Positions 36,852-46,886 of a stretch of DNA of 64,000 bases are shown piece after piece. Source of the DNA: Shinella zoogloeoides (GTDB taxonomy: Bacteria > Pseudomonadota > Alphaproteobacteria > Rhizobiales > Rhizobiaceae); NCBI RefSeq assembly GCF_033705735.1, contig NZ_CP131130.1:1615001-1679000 (forward strand), written 5' to 3'. Numbering within the stretch: position 1 is the first letter of the stretch; the number at the start of each line of letters is the position of its first letter. The position numbers were made by a program, and so were the translations under genes. The notes beneath the pieces were generated by a model. That model was not told the origin of the DNA. It worked only from the letters and a program-made list of their open reading frames with translations, and made no database searches.

Positions 36852-37937
36852 CTATTCCGCCGCCTCGACCTCGCCCCGCGCCGCCAGCACCGCCGCAAAA
36901 GCCGCCGCGATCACCTCCGGCCCCGCGCCCGGCTTCGTGGCGTCGGCCGAAAGGATCTGCCGATAGCGCCGCGCGCCCGGAAACCCCTGGAACAGCCCGA
37001 CCATATGCCGCGTCACATGCGCCACCCGGCCGCCGCGCGCGATCACCTCGCCCGCATAGGCCATCATGCCGTCCCGCACCGCCTCCCAATAGGCGACCGG
37101 AAGCGCCTGCGGACCGGAAGACATGCCGGAGGGCTGGCCGCCCAGAAGCGGATGCGGAAAAAGTTCGTCCACGCCCGTCAGAACGCAGCTATCCTGATAG
37201 ACAGCCCTTCCGAGCATCACACCATCAAGGCCATCCATCTCTTCAACAGCCTGATTCAAACTATGAAGCCCACCATTGAGACCGATGAAAAGATTCGGGT
37301 TTTCCGCCTTCAGCCGCCGCACCAAAGCATAGTCGAGCGGTGGGATATCGCGGTTCTCCTTCGGCGAAAGCCCCTGCAGCCAGGCCTTGCGCGCATGAAC
37401 CCACACGGCGTCCGTCCCGGCGGCTTTCACCCGCGAAACGAGATCGCGCAGCGCCACTTCCGGATCCTGGTCATCGACGCCGATGCGGCACTTCACGGTC
37501 ACGGGAACGGCAACCGCCGCCTTCATCGCCGCCACGCAATCGGCCACCAGGTTCGGCTCGCGCATCAGGCAGGCGCCGAAGGTACCGGATTGCACCCTGT
37601 CCGAGGGGCAGCCGACATTGAGGTTGATCTCGGCATAGCCGAACCCCTCGCCGATCCGCGCCGCTTCCGCCAGTTTTTCCGGGCTGTTGCCGCCGAGCTG
37701 CAGCGCCACCGGCTGCTCCACCGCGTCGAAGCCGAGCAGCCGGTCGCGGTTGCCCCGCAGGATCGCGTCCGCGACGATCATCTCGGTGAAGAGCAGCGCG
37801 TTCCTGGTGAGCTGCCGCGCGAAGACGCGGTACGCGCGGTCGGACCAGTCGATCATCGGCGCGGTGGCGAAGATCTTCGTCCCCGTCTCCACAGCCTGCC
37901 GGTAGAATGTGCCTGTCTTCGTCATGGCGCGGCTCAT
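36852..37937 (-). CDS. dusA: tRNA-dihydrouridine(20/20a) synthase DusA
   Basis: FMN-dependent enzyme reducing U20/U20a in tRNA. The 361-residue product has APMIDWSDRAYRVFARQL, the FMN and catalytic-Cys segment EINLNVGCPSDRVQSGTFGACLM, VKCRIGVDD and VHARKAWLQGLSPKENR, all diagnostic for DusA. An ATG at 37925 is an alternative start. An internal stretch at ~37190-37310 uses rarer AT-ending codons than the rest of the gene. Confidence 0.95.
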   Translation of the reverse strand: MSRAMTKTGTFYRQAVETGTKIFATAPMIDWSDRAYRVFARQLTRNALLFTEMIVADAILRGNRDRLLGFDAVEQPVALQLGGNSPEKLAEAARIGEGFGYAEINLNVGCPSDRVQSGTFGACLMREPNLVADCVAAMKAAVAVPVTVKCRIGVDDQDPEVALRDLVSRVKAAGTDAVWVHARKAWLQGLSPKENRDIPPLDYALVRRLKAENPNLFIGLNGGLHSLNQAVEEMDGLDGVMLGRAVYQDSCVLTGVDELFPHPLLGGQPSGMSSGPQALPVAYWEAVRDGMMAYAGEVIARGGRVAHVTRHMVGLFQGFPGARRYRQILSADATKPGAGPEVIAAAFAAVLAARGEVEAAE

Positions 37938-38027
37938 ACTCCATATGGCCGGGAAAAACCACCCTCGGCCTTTCCCCGCCCGGCGGGATGGGTGCTAGAC
38001 TGCCCCGAGGATTCGAAGGAGGAACCC

Positions 38028-38558
38028 ATGCCGCTCTACGCCCTTGACGACCGGACGCCCACGCTTCCCGCCGACGACCGCTACTGGGTGGCGCCGGATG
38101 CCAATGTCATCGGCAAGGTCATTCTCGGCGAAGATGTCGGCATCTGGTTCGGCGCGACGCTGCGCGGCGACAACGAGCCGATCATCGTCGGCGCGCGCTC
38201 GAACATCCAGGAAGGCGTCGTCGTGCATACCGATCCCGGCAAGCCCGTCATCATCGGCGAAGGCTGCACCATCGGCCACAGCGCCATCATCCACGGCTGC
38301 ACCATCGGCAACAATTCGCTCATCGGCATGGGCGCGACCGTACTGAACGGCGCGGTCATCGGCAACAACTGCCTCGTCGGCGCCAATGCGCTGGTGACGG
38401 AAGGCAAGGTCTTTCCGGACAATTCCCTGATCGTCGGCTCGCCGGCCAAGGCCATCCGCACGCTGGATGCGGAAGCCGTCGAAGGCCTGAAGAAATCGGC
38501 CGAAAGCTATGTGCGCAACTGGCAGCGCTTCAAGAGGGGTCTCAAAGCGATCGTCTAG
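38028..38558 (+). CDS. Gamma-class carbonic anhydrase family protein
   Basis: 176-residue left-handed beta-helix protein. Hexapeptide repeats run through VIGKVILGEDVGIWFGATLRGD and VIIGEGCTIGHSAIIHGCTIGNNSLIGMGA, including the metal-binding histidines. It may hydrate CO2 or be a metal-binding relative such as YrdA/CaiE. ATG behind GGAGGA. Convergent with zur, overlapping its stop by four bases. Confidence 0.9.
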   Translation: MPLYALDDRTPTLPADDRYWVAPDANVIGKVILGEDVGIWFGATLRGDNEPIIVGARSNIQEGVVVHTDPGKPVIIGEGCTIGHSAIIHGCTIGNNSLIGMGATVLNGAVIGNNCLVGANALVTEGKVFPDNSLIVGSPAKAIRTLDAEAVEGLKKSAESYVRNWQRFKRGLKAIV

Positions 38559-38950
38559 GCGCAACCGGCGCAGGTGCCGCGGATCTCGATCGTCGTCTTG
38601 CCGGTCTTGAAGTTGCGGTCTTTCGCAAAGCCCTTCAGCCGGTCCTCGATCATGTGATCGTGGAATTCGACGACGTCGCCGCAGGTCTCGCAGATTATGA
38701 ACGCCGTCAGGCCATGGGCATGGCAGCCCTCGTCCGGATGGGCGCAGGCGACGAAGGCGTTCATGCTTTCGAGGCGATGCACGAGGCCGAACTCCAGCAG
38801 CTTGTCGAGTGCCCGATAGACCTGCAGCGGCGCGCGAAAACCGCTGTCGCGCAGCTTGTCGAGGATGGAATAGGCGCTGAGTGGGCCTTCGGAATGCGTC
38901 AGCACGTCGAAGACGAGGCCCTGGTTGCGCGTCAATTGCTGCATGGTCAT
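38555..38950 (-). CDS. zur: Zinc uptake regulator Zur (Fur family)
   Basis: 131-residue zinc-sensing repressor. A winged-helix N-terminal half (LTRNQGLVFDVLTHSEGPLSAYSILDKLRDSGFRAPLQVYRALDKLLEFGLVHRLES) is followed by a metal-binding half with HPDEGCHAHG, CETCG and a C-terminal CAGC. The CxxC pairs form the structural zinc site. It is the last gene of znuC-znuB-zur; its ATG overlaps the znuB stop. It likely represses its own operon, znuA and the COG0523 gene through the palindromes at 40723-40760 and 41881-41899. Confidence 0.93.
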   Translation of the reverse strand: MTMQQLTRNQGLVFDVLTHSEGPLSAYSILDKLRDSGFRAPLQVYRALDKLLEFGLVHRLESMNAFVACAHPDEGCHAHGLTAFIICETCGDVVEFHDHMIEDRLKGFAKDRNFKTGKTTIEIRGTCAGCA

Positions 38951-39768
38951 GCACGACCTCCTTCGCTTGCCGCCACTGCGCTCATCCTCGGCTTCGTCAA
39001 CAGGCTTAGAATGAAAAGGCCAAGCGCTGCGACCACGATGGAGGGACCGGAAGGCGTGTCGAATTTCAGGGAACCGAACAGCCCGCCGACAACCGCCAGC
39101 GCCCCGATGACGGAGGCGAGCACGGCCATGATCTCCGGGCTGGTGGAGAACCGCCGCGCCGTCGCGGCGGGAATGATCAGCAGCGAGGTAATCAGCAGGA
39201 TGCCGACGATCTTAATGGCGATGGCGATGACGAGCGCCATCAGCAGCATGAAGACGAGCCGCGTCTTCTCCGGCTCCATGCCCTCGGCCTCCGCCAGTTC
39301 CGGATTGACCGTCGAGGCGATCAGCGGACGCCACATCCAGATGATCGCGAAGGTGACGAGGATGCCGCCGCCCCAGACGAGGTCCACATCGGCGCGCGAG
39401 ACCGCGAGGATATCGCCGAAGAGGAATCCGACGAGGTCGATACGCACCCAAGTCATGAAGGAGACCATGACGAGGCCAATGGCGAGCGTCGCATGGGAGA
39501 GGATGCCGAGCAGCGCATCGGTGGACAGCGTGCCGCGCTTCTGGAGCAGCAGCAGCAGCACGGAAACCGTCGCCGCGACGATGAAGACGCTGAGCAGGAG
39601 ATTGAAATCCATCAGCAGCGACAACGCGACGCCGAGCAGCGCCGAATGGGCCATCGTATCGCCGAAATACGCCATGCGCCGCCAGACGACGAAGCAGCCG
39701 AGCGGCCCGGCGGTCAGCGCAAGGCCGATGCCGGCGACGAGGGCGCGGATGAAGAAATCGTCAAGCAT
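38947..39768 (-). CDS. znuB: Zinc ABC transporter permease ZnuB
   Basis: 273-residue inner-membrane subunit of the high-affinity zinc importer, with about eight helices. Family marks: LTAGPLGCFVVWRRMAYFGDTMAHSALLGVAL and EAEGMEPEKTRLVFMLLMALVIAIAIKIVGILLITSLLIIPAATAR. It starts within the end of znuC (8-base overlap) and ends overlapping zur, so the three genes form a tightly coupled operon. Confidence 0.95.
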   Translation of the reverse strand: MLDDFFIRALVAGIGLALTAGPLGCFVVWRRMAYFGDTMAHSALLGVALSLLMDFNLLLSVFIVAATVSVLLLLLQKRGTLSTDALLGILSHATLAIGLVMVSFMTWVRIDLVGFLFGDILAVSRADVDLVWGGGILVTFAIIWMWRPLIASTVNPELAEAEGMEPEKTRLVFMLLMALVIAIAIKIVGILLITSLLIIPAATARRFSTSPEIMAVLASVIGALAVVGGLFGSLKFDTPSGPSIVVAALGLFILSLLTKPRMSAVAASEGGRA

Positions 39769-40684
39769 CGCACGGCTCCTTGCTGCTTGCCGCCTCTTGG
39801 TCGCAGCCACAGTTCGGTCCATGCACATGCCCAAGGCGCATCCGCCCCGCCCGCCCGCCGGAAGGCAGGATATCGACGGCATGGTGGCCGTCATCCGGCC
39901 GGCAATTGTCGGTGATCGAGCCGTCGGCATGCAGCACGCGGCCGTCGGGCAGGTGCGTATGGTCGTGATTGTGGTTGTAGAGGGCGAGCGTCTGGCCGGC
40001 GCGAGCACCGAAGAGGCGCAGATATTCCGGGCTTTGGCTGACGATATCGGGCGTGCCGCGGCAGCAGACATGACCGTTGAGGCAGATGACGGTGTCCGTC
40101 TCGGCCATCACGACATGCAGGTCGTGCGAAATGAGCAGGATGCCGCAGCCGGTCGCATTGCGGATGGTCTTGATGAGATCGTAGAGCGCGATCTCGCCGG
40201 AAAAATCGACGCCCTGTACCGGCTCGTCGAGCACGAGAAGATCAGGCTTGCGGGCGATGGCGCGGGCAAGCAGCGCGCGCTGGAACTCGCCGCCCGAAAG
40301 ATGCTGCACCTCGGCACGCGCAAGATGGCGGATACCCGTCGCCTCAAGCGCGGCATCGATCTCTGCGCCCTTCAGCGGGGAGGTCAATGTCATCAGCCGG
40401 TCGACGGTGAGCGGCATGGTCCAGTCGACGGCGAGTTTCTGCGGCACATAGCCGACCTTCAGCCCGGCCTTGCGCTCCACCCTGCCCTCGTCCGCCTTCA
40501 TGACGCCGATCGCCGTCTTGGCGGTGGTCGATTTGCCGGAGCCGTTCGGGCCGATCAGCGTGACGATCTCGCCGGGCGCAATCGAGAATTCCACGCCGCG
40601 CACGAGCCAGCGGCCCTGGCGGCGCACGCCGACGCCGGAAAGGGAGACGAGCGGCGGAGCGGTCCTGTTCGGGGTCTGCAGCAT
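39761..40684 (-). CDS. znuC: Zinc ABC transporter ATP-binding protein ZnuC
   Basis: 307-residue ATPase: Walker A GPNGSGKST, signature LSGGEFQRALLARAI, Walker B DLLVLDEPVQGVD, then ISHDLHVVMAETD. It has a ~50-residue His/Cys-rich C-terminal tail (HNHDHTHLPDG, HGPNCGC) that may bind zinc, a feature of alphaproteobacterial ZnuC. ATG at 40684 starts the protein just before the conserved domain. First gene of znuC-znuB-zur and divergent from znuA. Confidence 0.95.
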   Translation of the reverse strand: MLQTPNRTAPPLVSLSGVGVRRQGRWLVRGVEFSIAPGEIVTLIGPNGSGKSTTAKTAIGVMKADEGRVERKAGLKVGYVPQKLAVDWTMPLTVDRLMTLTSPLKGAEIDAALEATGIRHLARAEVQHLSGGEFQRALLARAIARKPDLLVLDEPVQGVDFSGEIALYDLIKTIRNATGCGILLISHDLHVVMAETDTVICLNGHVCCRGTPDIVSQSPEYLRLFGARAGQTLALYNHNHDHTHLPDGRVLHADGSITDNCRPDDGHHAVDILPSGGRAGRMRLGHVHGPNCGCDQEAASSKEPCDA

Positions 40685-40722
40685 GATTTTTCCAAAAGCC
40701 TGTTGCCACTCGATATGGCACA

Positions 40723-40737
40723 CGTTATAGCATAACG
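40723..40737. promoter_or_regulatory. Zur-box-like palindrome (znuC-proximal)
   Basis: CGTTAT-AGC-ATAACG, a 6-3-6 palindrome in the 98-base znuC-znuA divergent promoter region. Its half-site resembles the GTTATA/ATAAC pattern of alphaproteobacterial Zur sites. Confidence 0.6.
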
Positions 40738-40743
40738 CAATTG

Positions 40744-40760
40744 ATGTAATAACATTACAT
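40744..40760. promoter_or_regulatory. Zur box (znuA-proximal)
   Basis: Perfect 7-3-7 palindrome ATGTAAT-AAC-ATTACAT, 22 bases before the znuA start. It is nearly the same as the site upstream of the COG0523 gene at 41881-41899. Confidence 0.75.
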
Positions 40761-40782
40761 TCCCATTCAAGACGGAGATCCC

Positions 40783-41817
40783 ATGCAAAAGGCCGTTCGC
40801 ACCCTCCTTCTTTCCACCGCCCTTTTCGCCGCCGGCGCAGCCGCGGCGCGGGCCGAAGCGCCCAGCGTGGTCGTCTCGATCAAGCCGATCCATTCGCTTG
40901 TTTCCGCGATCATGCAGGGCGTCGGGGAGCCAAGCCTCATCGTGGAGGGAGCGGCCTCGCCGCATACCTATTCGCTCAAGCCCTCCAATGCGGCCGCCCT
41001 GCAGGATGCCGACGTGATCTTCTGGGTCGGCCACGGACTGGAGGCCTTCCTGGAAAAGCCGCTGGAATCGCTCGGCGGCAAGGCAACCGTCGTCGAACTG
41101 GAGGACGCGCCAGGCCTCGAAAAGCTGCCGTTCCGCGAGGGCGGCCCCTTCGAGGCGCATACGCATGAGGGCGAGGAAGGCCACGATCACGCCCATGAAG
41201 GCCATTCCCACGACACGGATGGCCACGACCACGCCAAGGAGGCCGAAGGCCACGGGCACGGCGAGGAAGCCGGACATGAGGGCCATGAGCACGGCGAATT
41301 CGACATGCACCTCTGGCTGAGCCCGGAAAATGCCCGCGCCATCGCCGCCGAGGCCGCCAAGGTTCTGGCCGAAAAGGACCCCACCAATGCGGAGACCTAC
41401 AACAAGAACCTCGCCAGCCTGAATGAGAAGCTCGTCGCGCTCGACAAGGAGCTTGCGGAGACGGTCGCCCCGATCAAGGACAAGCCCTTCATCGTCTTCC
41501 ACGATGCCTATCAATATTTCGAACACCACTACGGCGTGCTCGCGGCCGGCTCGATCACCGTCAGCCCGGAAACCCTGCCCGGCGCGGAGCGCCTGACCCA
41601 GATCCGCGACAAGGTAAAGACCCTCGGCGCCACCTGCGTCTTCGCCGAACCGCAATTCGAGCCGAAGCTGGTGAACGTGGTGATCGAGGACACGCCGGCA
41701 AAGTCCGGCACGCTCGACCCCGAAGCGGCCACGCTCGATCCCGGCCCGGACCTCTACTTCACCCTGATGAAGAGCATCGCGACATCCCTGCGCGATTGCC
41801 TCGGCAAGGACGGCTGA
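40783..41817 (+). CDS. znuA: Zinc ABC transporter substrate-binding protein ZnuA
   Basis: 344-residue periplasmic zinc binder with a signal peptide (ends AAARAEA). A His in SIKPIHSLVSAIM and one in GAASPHTYSLKPS come first. A long His/Asp/Glu-rich loop follows (residues ~126-167, repeated HDHAHEGHSHD-type runs). Later come HLWLSPENARAI and FHDAYQYFEHHYGV. The His-rich loop is typical of zinc rather than manganese clusters. It is divergent from znuC and read from a promoter with a Zur box. Confidence 0.95.
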   Translation: MQKAVRTLLLSTALFAAGAAAARAEAPSVVVSIKPIHSLVSAIMQGVGEPSLIVEGAASPHTYSLKPSNAAALQDADVIFWVGHGLEAFLEKPLESLGGKATVVELEDAPGLEKLPFREGGPFEAHTHEGEEGHDHAHEGHSHDTDGHDHAKEAEGHGHGEEAGHEGHEHGEFDMHLWLSPENARAIAAEAAKVLAEKDPTNAETYNKNLASLNEKLVALDKELAETVAPIKDKPFIVFHDAYQYFEHHYGVLAAGSITVSPETLPGAERLTQIRDKVKTLGATCVFAEPQFEPKLVNVVIEDTPAKSGTLDPEAATLDPGPDLYFTLMKSIATSLRDCLGKDG

Positions 41818-41845
41818 GCACTCGGCCTCCCAACAAGCGCACAGG

Positions 41846-41870
41846 AAGGCGGGAATTTTCCCGCCTTTTT
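41846..41870 (+). terminator. Terminator of znuA
   Basis: 10-bp stem AAGGCGGGAA / TTCCCGCCTT with a two-base loop, followed by TTT, 28 bases after the znuA stop. Confidence 0.85.
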
Positions 41871-41880
41871 CAGCCAATCA

Positions 41881-41899
41881 AATGTAATAGTATAACATT
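41881..41899. promoter_or_regulatory. Zur-box-like site upstream of the COG0523 gene
   Basis: AATGTAAT-AGT-ATAACATT, palindromic except one position, 15 bases before the start codon. It matches the znuA site closely, so this gene should also be repressed by Zur with zinc. Confidence 0.7.
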
Positions 41900-41913
41900 A
41901 AAGGCAAATCCCG

Positions 41914-43119
41914 ATGGACAACCGCCTCCCCGTCACCGTCCTCTCCGGCTTCCTGGGCGCCGGCAAGACGACGCTGCTGAACCACGTCCTCAACAACCGC
42001 AGCGGCCTGCGCGTCGCCGTCATCGTCAACGACATGAGCGAGGTGAACATCGACACCGCCCTCATCCGCGACGGCGGTGCGGACCTGTCGCGCACGGATG
42101 AACAGCTCGTCGAGATGACGAATGGCTGCATCTGCTGCACGCTGCGCGACGACCTCCTGAACGAGGTGCGACGCCTGGCGGAAATGGACCGCTTCGACTA
42201 TCTGCTGATCGAATCCAGCGGCATTTCCGAGCCGCTGCCCGTCGCCACCACGTTCGACTTCCGCGACGAAGATGGCCGCAGCCTGTCGGATGTCGCCCGT
42301 CTCGATACGATGGTGACGGTCGTCGACACCGCCAACCTCCTCAAGGACTATGGCTCGCAGGATTTCCTCGCCGATCGCGGCGAAACCGCCGGCGAAGGCG
42401 ATACGCGCACGCTGGTGGAACTGCTGGTCGAGCAGATCGAATTCGCCGACGTGGTGGTGCTCAACAAGGCGGGGGCTGCAAGCCCCGCCGATCTCCTTGC
42501 TGCCCGCCAGATCGTCGGCGGCCTCAATGCGAGCGCCCGCGTCATCGAGACGGATTTCGGCCGTGTCGAACTCGCCGATATCCTCGGCACCGGCCGCTTC
42601 GATTTCGAGCAGGCGAGCGAACATCCACTCTGGTTCAAGGAACTGCACGGCTTCCGGGATCATGTGCCGGAGACCGATGAATACGGCATCCGCTCCTTCG
42701 TCTACCGGGCAAAACGCCCCTTCCACCCTGCCCGCTTCAAAACCTTCCTTGATGAGAGCTGGCCGGGCGTCATCCGCGCCAAGGGCTTCTTCTGGCTCGC
42801 CACCCGCCCGCACCATGTCGGGGAGATGAGCCAGGCGGGTGCGCTGGTCAGGAGCGGCCGGCTCGGCCTCTGGTGGGCTTCCGTGCCGCGCCAGCACTGG
42901 CCGGAGGATCGGGCGGCGCAAGACGCCATCACCCGCCATTCAGATCCAATATGGGGCGACCGGCGGCAGGAGCTCGTCTTCATCGGCGCGGACCCGATGG
43001 ACGAAGCCGATATCCGTCGCCGGCTCGATGCCTGTCTCGTGGAAGCTGATGGTTTCGAGCCTGCCCGGTGGGCGAACCTGCCGGACCCGTTTCCTGTCTG
43101 GGTCCGGCAGGTGAGCTGA
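41914..43119 (+). CDS. COG0523 (CobW/ZigA-type) GTP-binding metallochaperone
   Basis: 401-residue GTPase. P-loop GFLGAGKTT (residues 12-20), the metal-binding GCICC motif (CxCC) at ~69-73, then ESSGISEP and NKAG for guanine. The C-terminal CobW_C domain has [19 protein letters not shown]. With a Zur box upstream and znuA as neighbour, it is best read as a zinc-starvation chaperone (ZigA/ZNG1-like) rather than the cobalamin protein CobW. It is transcribed separately from znuA because a terminator intervenes. Confidence 0.9.
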   Translation: MDNRLPVTVLSGFLGAGKTTLLNHVLNNRSGLRVAVIVNDMSEVNIDTALIRDGGADLSRTDEQLVEMTNGCICCTLRDDLLNEVRRLAEMDRFDYLLIESSGISEPLPVATTFDFRDEDGRSLSDVARLDTMVTVVDTANLLKDYGSQDFLADRGETAGEGDTRTLVELLVEQIEFADVVVLNKAGAASPADLLAARQIVGGLNASARVIETDFGRVELADILGTGRFDFEQASEHPLWFKELHGFRDHVPETDEYGIRSFVYRAKRPFHPARFKTFLDESWPGVIRAKGFFWLATRPHHVGEMSQAGALVRSGRLGLWWASVPRQHWPEDRAAQDAITRHSDPIWGDRRQELVFIGADPMDEADIRRRLDACLVEADGFEPARWANLPDPFPVWVRQVS

Positions 43120-43124
43120 AAATG

Positions 43125-44156
43125 TCAGTCGCGTTCCGCGGAGCTGGCCCAGAGGTTGATGTCGGCTTCCTTGGCGTAGACATCGATCTCGGCCAGTTCC
43201 GCGGCCGTGAAATCGGGCTTTTCCAGCGCCTTGACGCAATCGACGATCTGCGCGGAACGGCTCGCGCCGATCAGTGCCGAGGTGATGCGCCCGCCGCGCA
43301 GCACCCAGGCGAGCGCCATCTGCGCCAGCGTCTGACCGCGCTTTTCGGCGATGGCGTTCAGCTTGCGGATATTGTCGATGATCTCGGGGCGGATGAAATC
43401 CTTCTTGAGGAAGTGGTTCAGCGCCGCGCGGCTGTCGCCCGGAATGCCGCCGAGATATTTCGTGGTCAGCATACCCTGCGCCAGCGGCGAGAAGACGATG
43501 GAGCCGATGCCGAGGTCTTCCAGCGTATCGACGAGACCGTCCTCCTCGACCCAGCGGTTGAGCATGGAATAGCTCGGCTGGTGGATGAGGCAGGGCGTGC
43601 CGAGATCCTTCAGGATCGCGGCGGCCTCGCGGGTGCGCTGCGAATTGTAGGAGGAGATGCCGACATAGAGCGCGCGGCCCGAGCGCACGATATGGTCGAG
43701 CGCGCCGCAGGTCTCTTCCAGCGGCGTATCCGGGTCGAAGCGGTGGGAGTAGAAGATATCGACATAGTCGAGGCCCATGCGCTTCAGGCTCTGGTCGCAG
43801 GAGGCGATGAGATACTTGCGGCTGCCCCACTCGCCATAGGGACCCGGCCACATGTCGTAGCCGGCCTTGGAGGAGATGATCAGCTCGTCGCGCAGCGCCT
43901 TGAAATCGGTGCGCAGGATTTCGCCGAAGGCGATCTCGGCGGTGCCGGCCGGCGGGCCGTAATTGTTGGCGAGGTCGAAATGGGTGATGCCGAGGTCGAA
44001 GGCCGTGCGGCACATGTCGACCTTGCGGTCATGCGGCGTGTCGTCGCCAAAATTGTGCCAGAGGCCGAGCGAGATCGCCGGCAGCTTCAGGCCGGAGCGT
44101 CCCACGCGGTTATAGGTCATCGTGTCGTAACGGTTTTCCGCCGGCTGCCAGGCCAT
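43125..44156 (-). CDS. Aldo/keto reductase (YghZ/MgrA-like)
   Basis: 343-residue TIM-barrel NADPH oxidoreductase. It shows ISLGLWHNFGDDTPHDRKVDMCRTAFDLGITHFDLANNYGPPAGTAE with the catalytic Asp and Tyr. SSKAGYDMWPGPYGEWGSRKYL (Lys) and IASCDQSLKRMGLDYVDIFYSHR follow. This is the pattern of L-glyceraldehyde-3-phosphate reductases that detoxify methylglyoxal. ATG at 44156 follows AAGGA by eight bases. It ends five bases from the COG0523 gene on the opposite strand. Confidence 0.92.
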   Translation of the reverse strand: MAWQPAENRYDTMTYNRVGRSGLKLPAISLGLWHNFGDDTPHDRKVDMCRTAFDLGITHFDLANNYGPPAGTAEIAFGEILRTDFKALRDELIISSKAGYDMWPGPYGEWGSRKYLIASCDQSLKRMGLDYVDIFYSHRFDPDTPLEETCGALDHIVRSGRALYVGISSYNSQRTREAAAILKDLGTPCLIHQPSYSMLNRWVEEDGLVDTLEDLGIGSIVFSPLAQGMLTTKYLGGIPGDSRAALNHFLKKDFIRPEIIDNIRKLNAIAEKRGQTLAQMALAWVLRGGRITSALIGASRSAQIVDCVKALEKPDFTAAELAEIDVYAKEADINLWASSAERD

Positions 44157-44228
44157 GGTCGCGTTCCTTTGCTGCATTCTGGTTGCGCCTGCATAACGCT
44201 CCCGTGCCGGTATTCACAAGGGGGAATT

Positions 44229-44367
44229 GCCCCTCACCCTAACCCTCTCCCCGCAAGCGGGGAGAGGGAACGTGCCCCACGAGGGTCACTGGTTGGGGAA
44301 ACCAGCGCGGCATATCCCCTTCTCCCCGCTTGCGGGGAGAAGGTGGCCGGCAGGCCGGATGAGGGGC
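44229..44367. repeat. Rhizobial intergenic palindromic element (RIME-like), copy 2
   Basis: 139-base mosaic element bounded by GCCCCTCA and TGAGGGGC. It holds two hairpins: CCCTCTCCCCGC-AA-GCGGGGAGAGGG (12-bp stem) and CCTTCTCCCCGC-TT-GCGGGGAGAAGG. Same family as 17750-17867. It abuts the end of a broken oxidoreductase gene. Confidence 0.8.
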
Positions 44368-44369
44368 AC

Positions 44370-45969
<1,600 letters not shown>

Positions 45970-45984
45970 CAACAAAGACAGTCG

Positions 45985-46228
45985 CTCTCCCCGCAAGCGG
46001 GGGCCGTTGCCGATCACGCGCTCCTCGCGCGCCCGGTTGGCAAGCGCCACGACGCGCTTCACCGGGCCGACGAGGTTGACGAGGTTGTTGACGTAATACG
46101 GCCCCATGTCGAGGATCGGCCCGCCGCCCGGCGCGAAGAAGAAGTCCGGGTTCGGATGCCAGCTCTCCATGCCCGGCCCCAGCACATGCGCCGTGCCCGA
46201 CATGTTCTTGCCAAGCTTGCCGCTGTCG
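45985..46228 (-). pseudogene. Gfo/Idh/MocA oxidoreductase, middle part
   Basis: Encodes SGTAHVLGPGMESWHPNPDFFFAPGGGPILDMGPYYVNNLVNLVGPVKRVVALANRAREERVIGNGPRLRGE, the central domain of the same oxidoreductase as 44370-44851. Its own N-terminal NAD-binding half is absent. It is replaced, in frame, by a beta-mannosidase fragment, which marks a deletion junction near 46229. The lower end is broken by the IS. Confidence 0.85.
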
Positions 46229-46480
46229 AAGCCGCCGCCCCAGACGCGGAGCATGCTCATATTGGCGTCGACGGCCGATTGCAGGAGATCGCGCACGCCG
46301 GATGGCGTAATGCGGGACGGCAGGGCGTCGGCCGGAATCCAGTTCGCGCCACGGCAGAAGATTTCGCGGCCGTTGACCATCAGCGCGAAACGGCTGCCCG
46401 CTTCGTCCTTATCGGTGATCAGCTCGACCTGCCGCAGGCCGATACAACGCACCACCATCTCGGCCGGCGTCTCGAGCAAA
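46229..46480 (-). pseudogene. Beta-mannosidase (GH2) internal fragment
   Basis: About 84 codons matching the middle of a family-2 glycoside hydrolase: CIGLRQVELITDKDEAGSRFALMVNGREIFCRGANWIPADALPSRITPSGVRDLLQSAVDANMSMLRVWGGG, the region just before the catalytic acid. Both the N-terminal domains and the rest of the barrel are missing. It is fused in frame to the oxidoreductase fragment, so one deletion removed the end of one gene and the start of another. A GGGGAGGAG site lies at its upstream edge. Confidence 0.85.
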
Positions 46481-46502
46481 TCTCAATGAGTCTCCTCCCC
46501 AA

Positions 46503-46516
46503 CTAAAACGTTTCAG
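46503..46516. promoter_or_regulatory. LacI-family operator
   Basis: CTAAAACGTTTCAG: imperfect palindrome with the AACGTT centre typical of LacI/GalR-family sites. It is placed where the promoter of the former catabolic operon would be and is the likely target of the adjacent LacI regulator. Confidence 0.6.
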
Positions 46517-46666
46517 TGGAAAGTTAAGCCAATCGATTTGACCACGCAATCAGCCTGGGCGCCGCTCATGTGTTTTCCGTCGAGCAGTGGTCGCTTATGA
46601 CTCGAGGCGAACCCGAAAGCACAAAGAAAAAGAGAAGCAATACACTGTATTTATTATATTTATATT

Positions 46667-46683
46667 GGAAAACGACGTTTTCC
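46667..46683. promoter_or_regulatory. Perfect 17-base palindrome
   Basis: GGAAAACG-A-CGTTTTCC, directly after an AT-rich TATATTTATATT-like stretch, about 200 bases upstream of the LacI gene. Probably a regulator-binding site. Confidence 0.5.
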
Positions 46684-46886
46684 GTACCTCGCATTCGCAA
46701 CCGCATGAATTATCGCTTTTTAGCGCAATGTCAGGCAAGCAGGACGAAAACTTGGAGTTTCCTGAAACTTCACCTCGACAAAACACCTGTATCGTTGCAG
46801 ATTTATAGATACTTCCGGCAGGGAGTGGCGGGCGGAAGCAAAATCTGTATAACCGGCCGCTAATGCGAAGAGGTGGACAGGCGGGG

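Larger units (their letters stand above)
46490..46886. promoter_or_regulatory. AT-rich control region between the broken catabolic gene and the LacI regulator
   Basis: About 397 bases, clearly AT-richer than the flanks, with no gene. It contains a LacI-type operator (46503-46516) and an 8-1-8 palindrome (46667-46683) next to TATATT-like sequence, so it probably carries the promoters of both divergent units. Confidence 0.6.

Noticed and set aside
41914..43119. Cobalamin biosynthesis gene cobW
   Set aside because: The family matches, but a Zur-box-like site and the znu neighbours point to a zinc-starvation COG0523 protein instead.
44229..44367. CRISPR-like or transposon end repeats
   Set aside because: The hairpins form one mosaic palindromic element matching the copy at 17750; there are no regular spacers.
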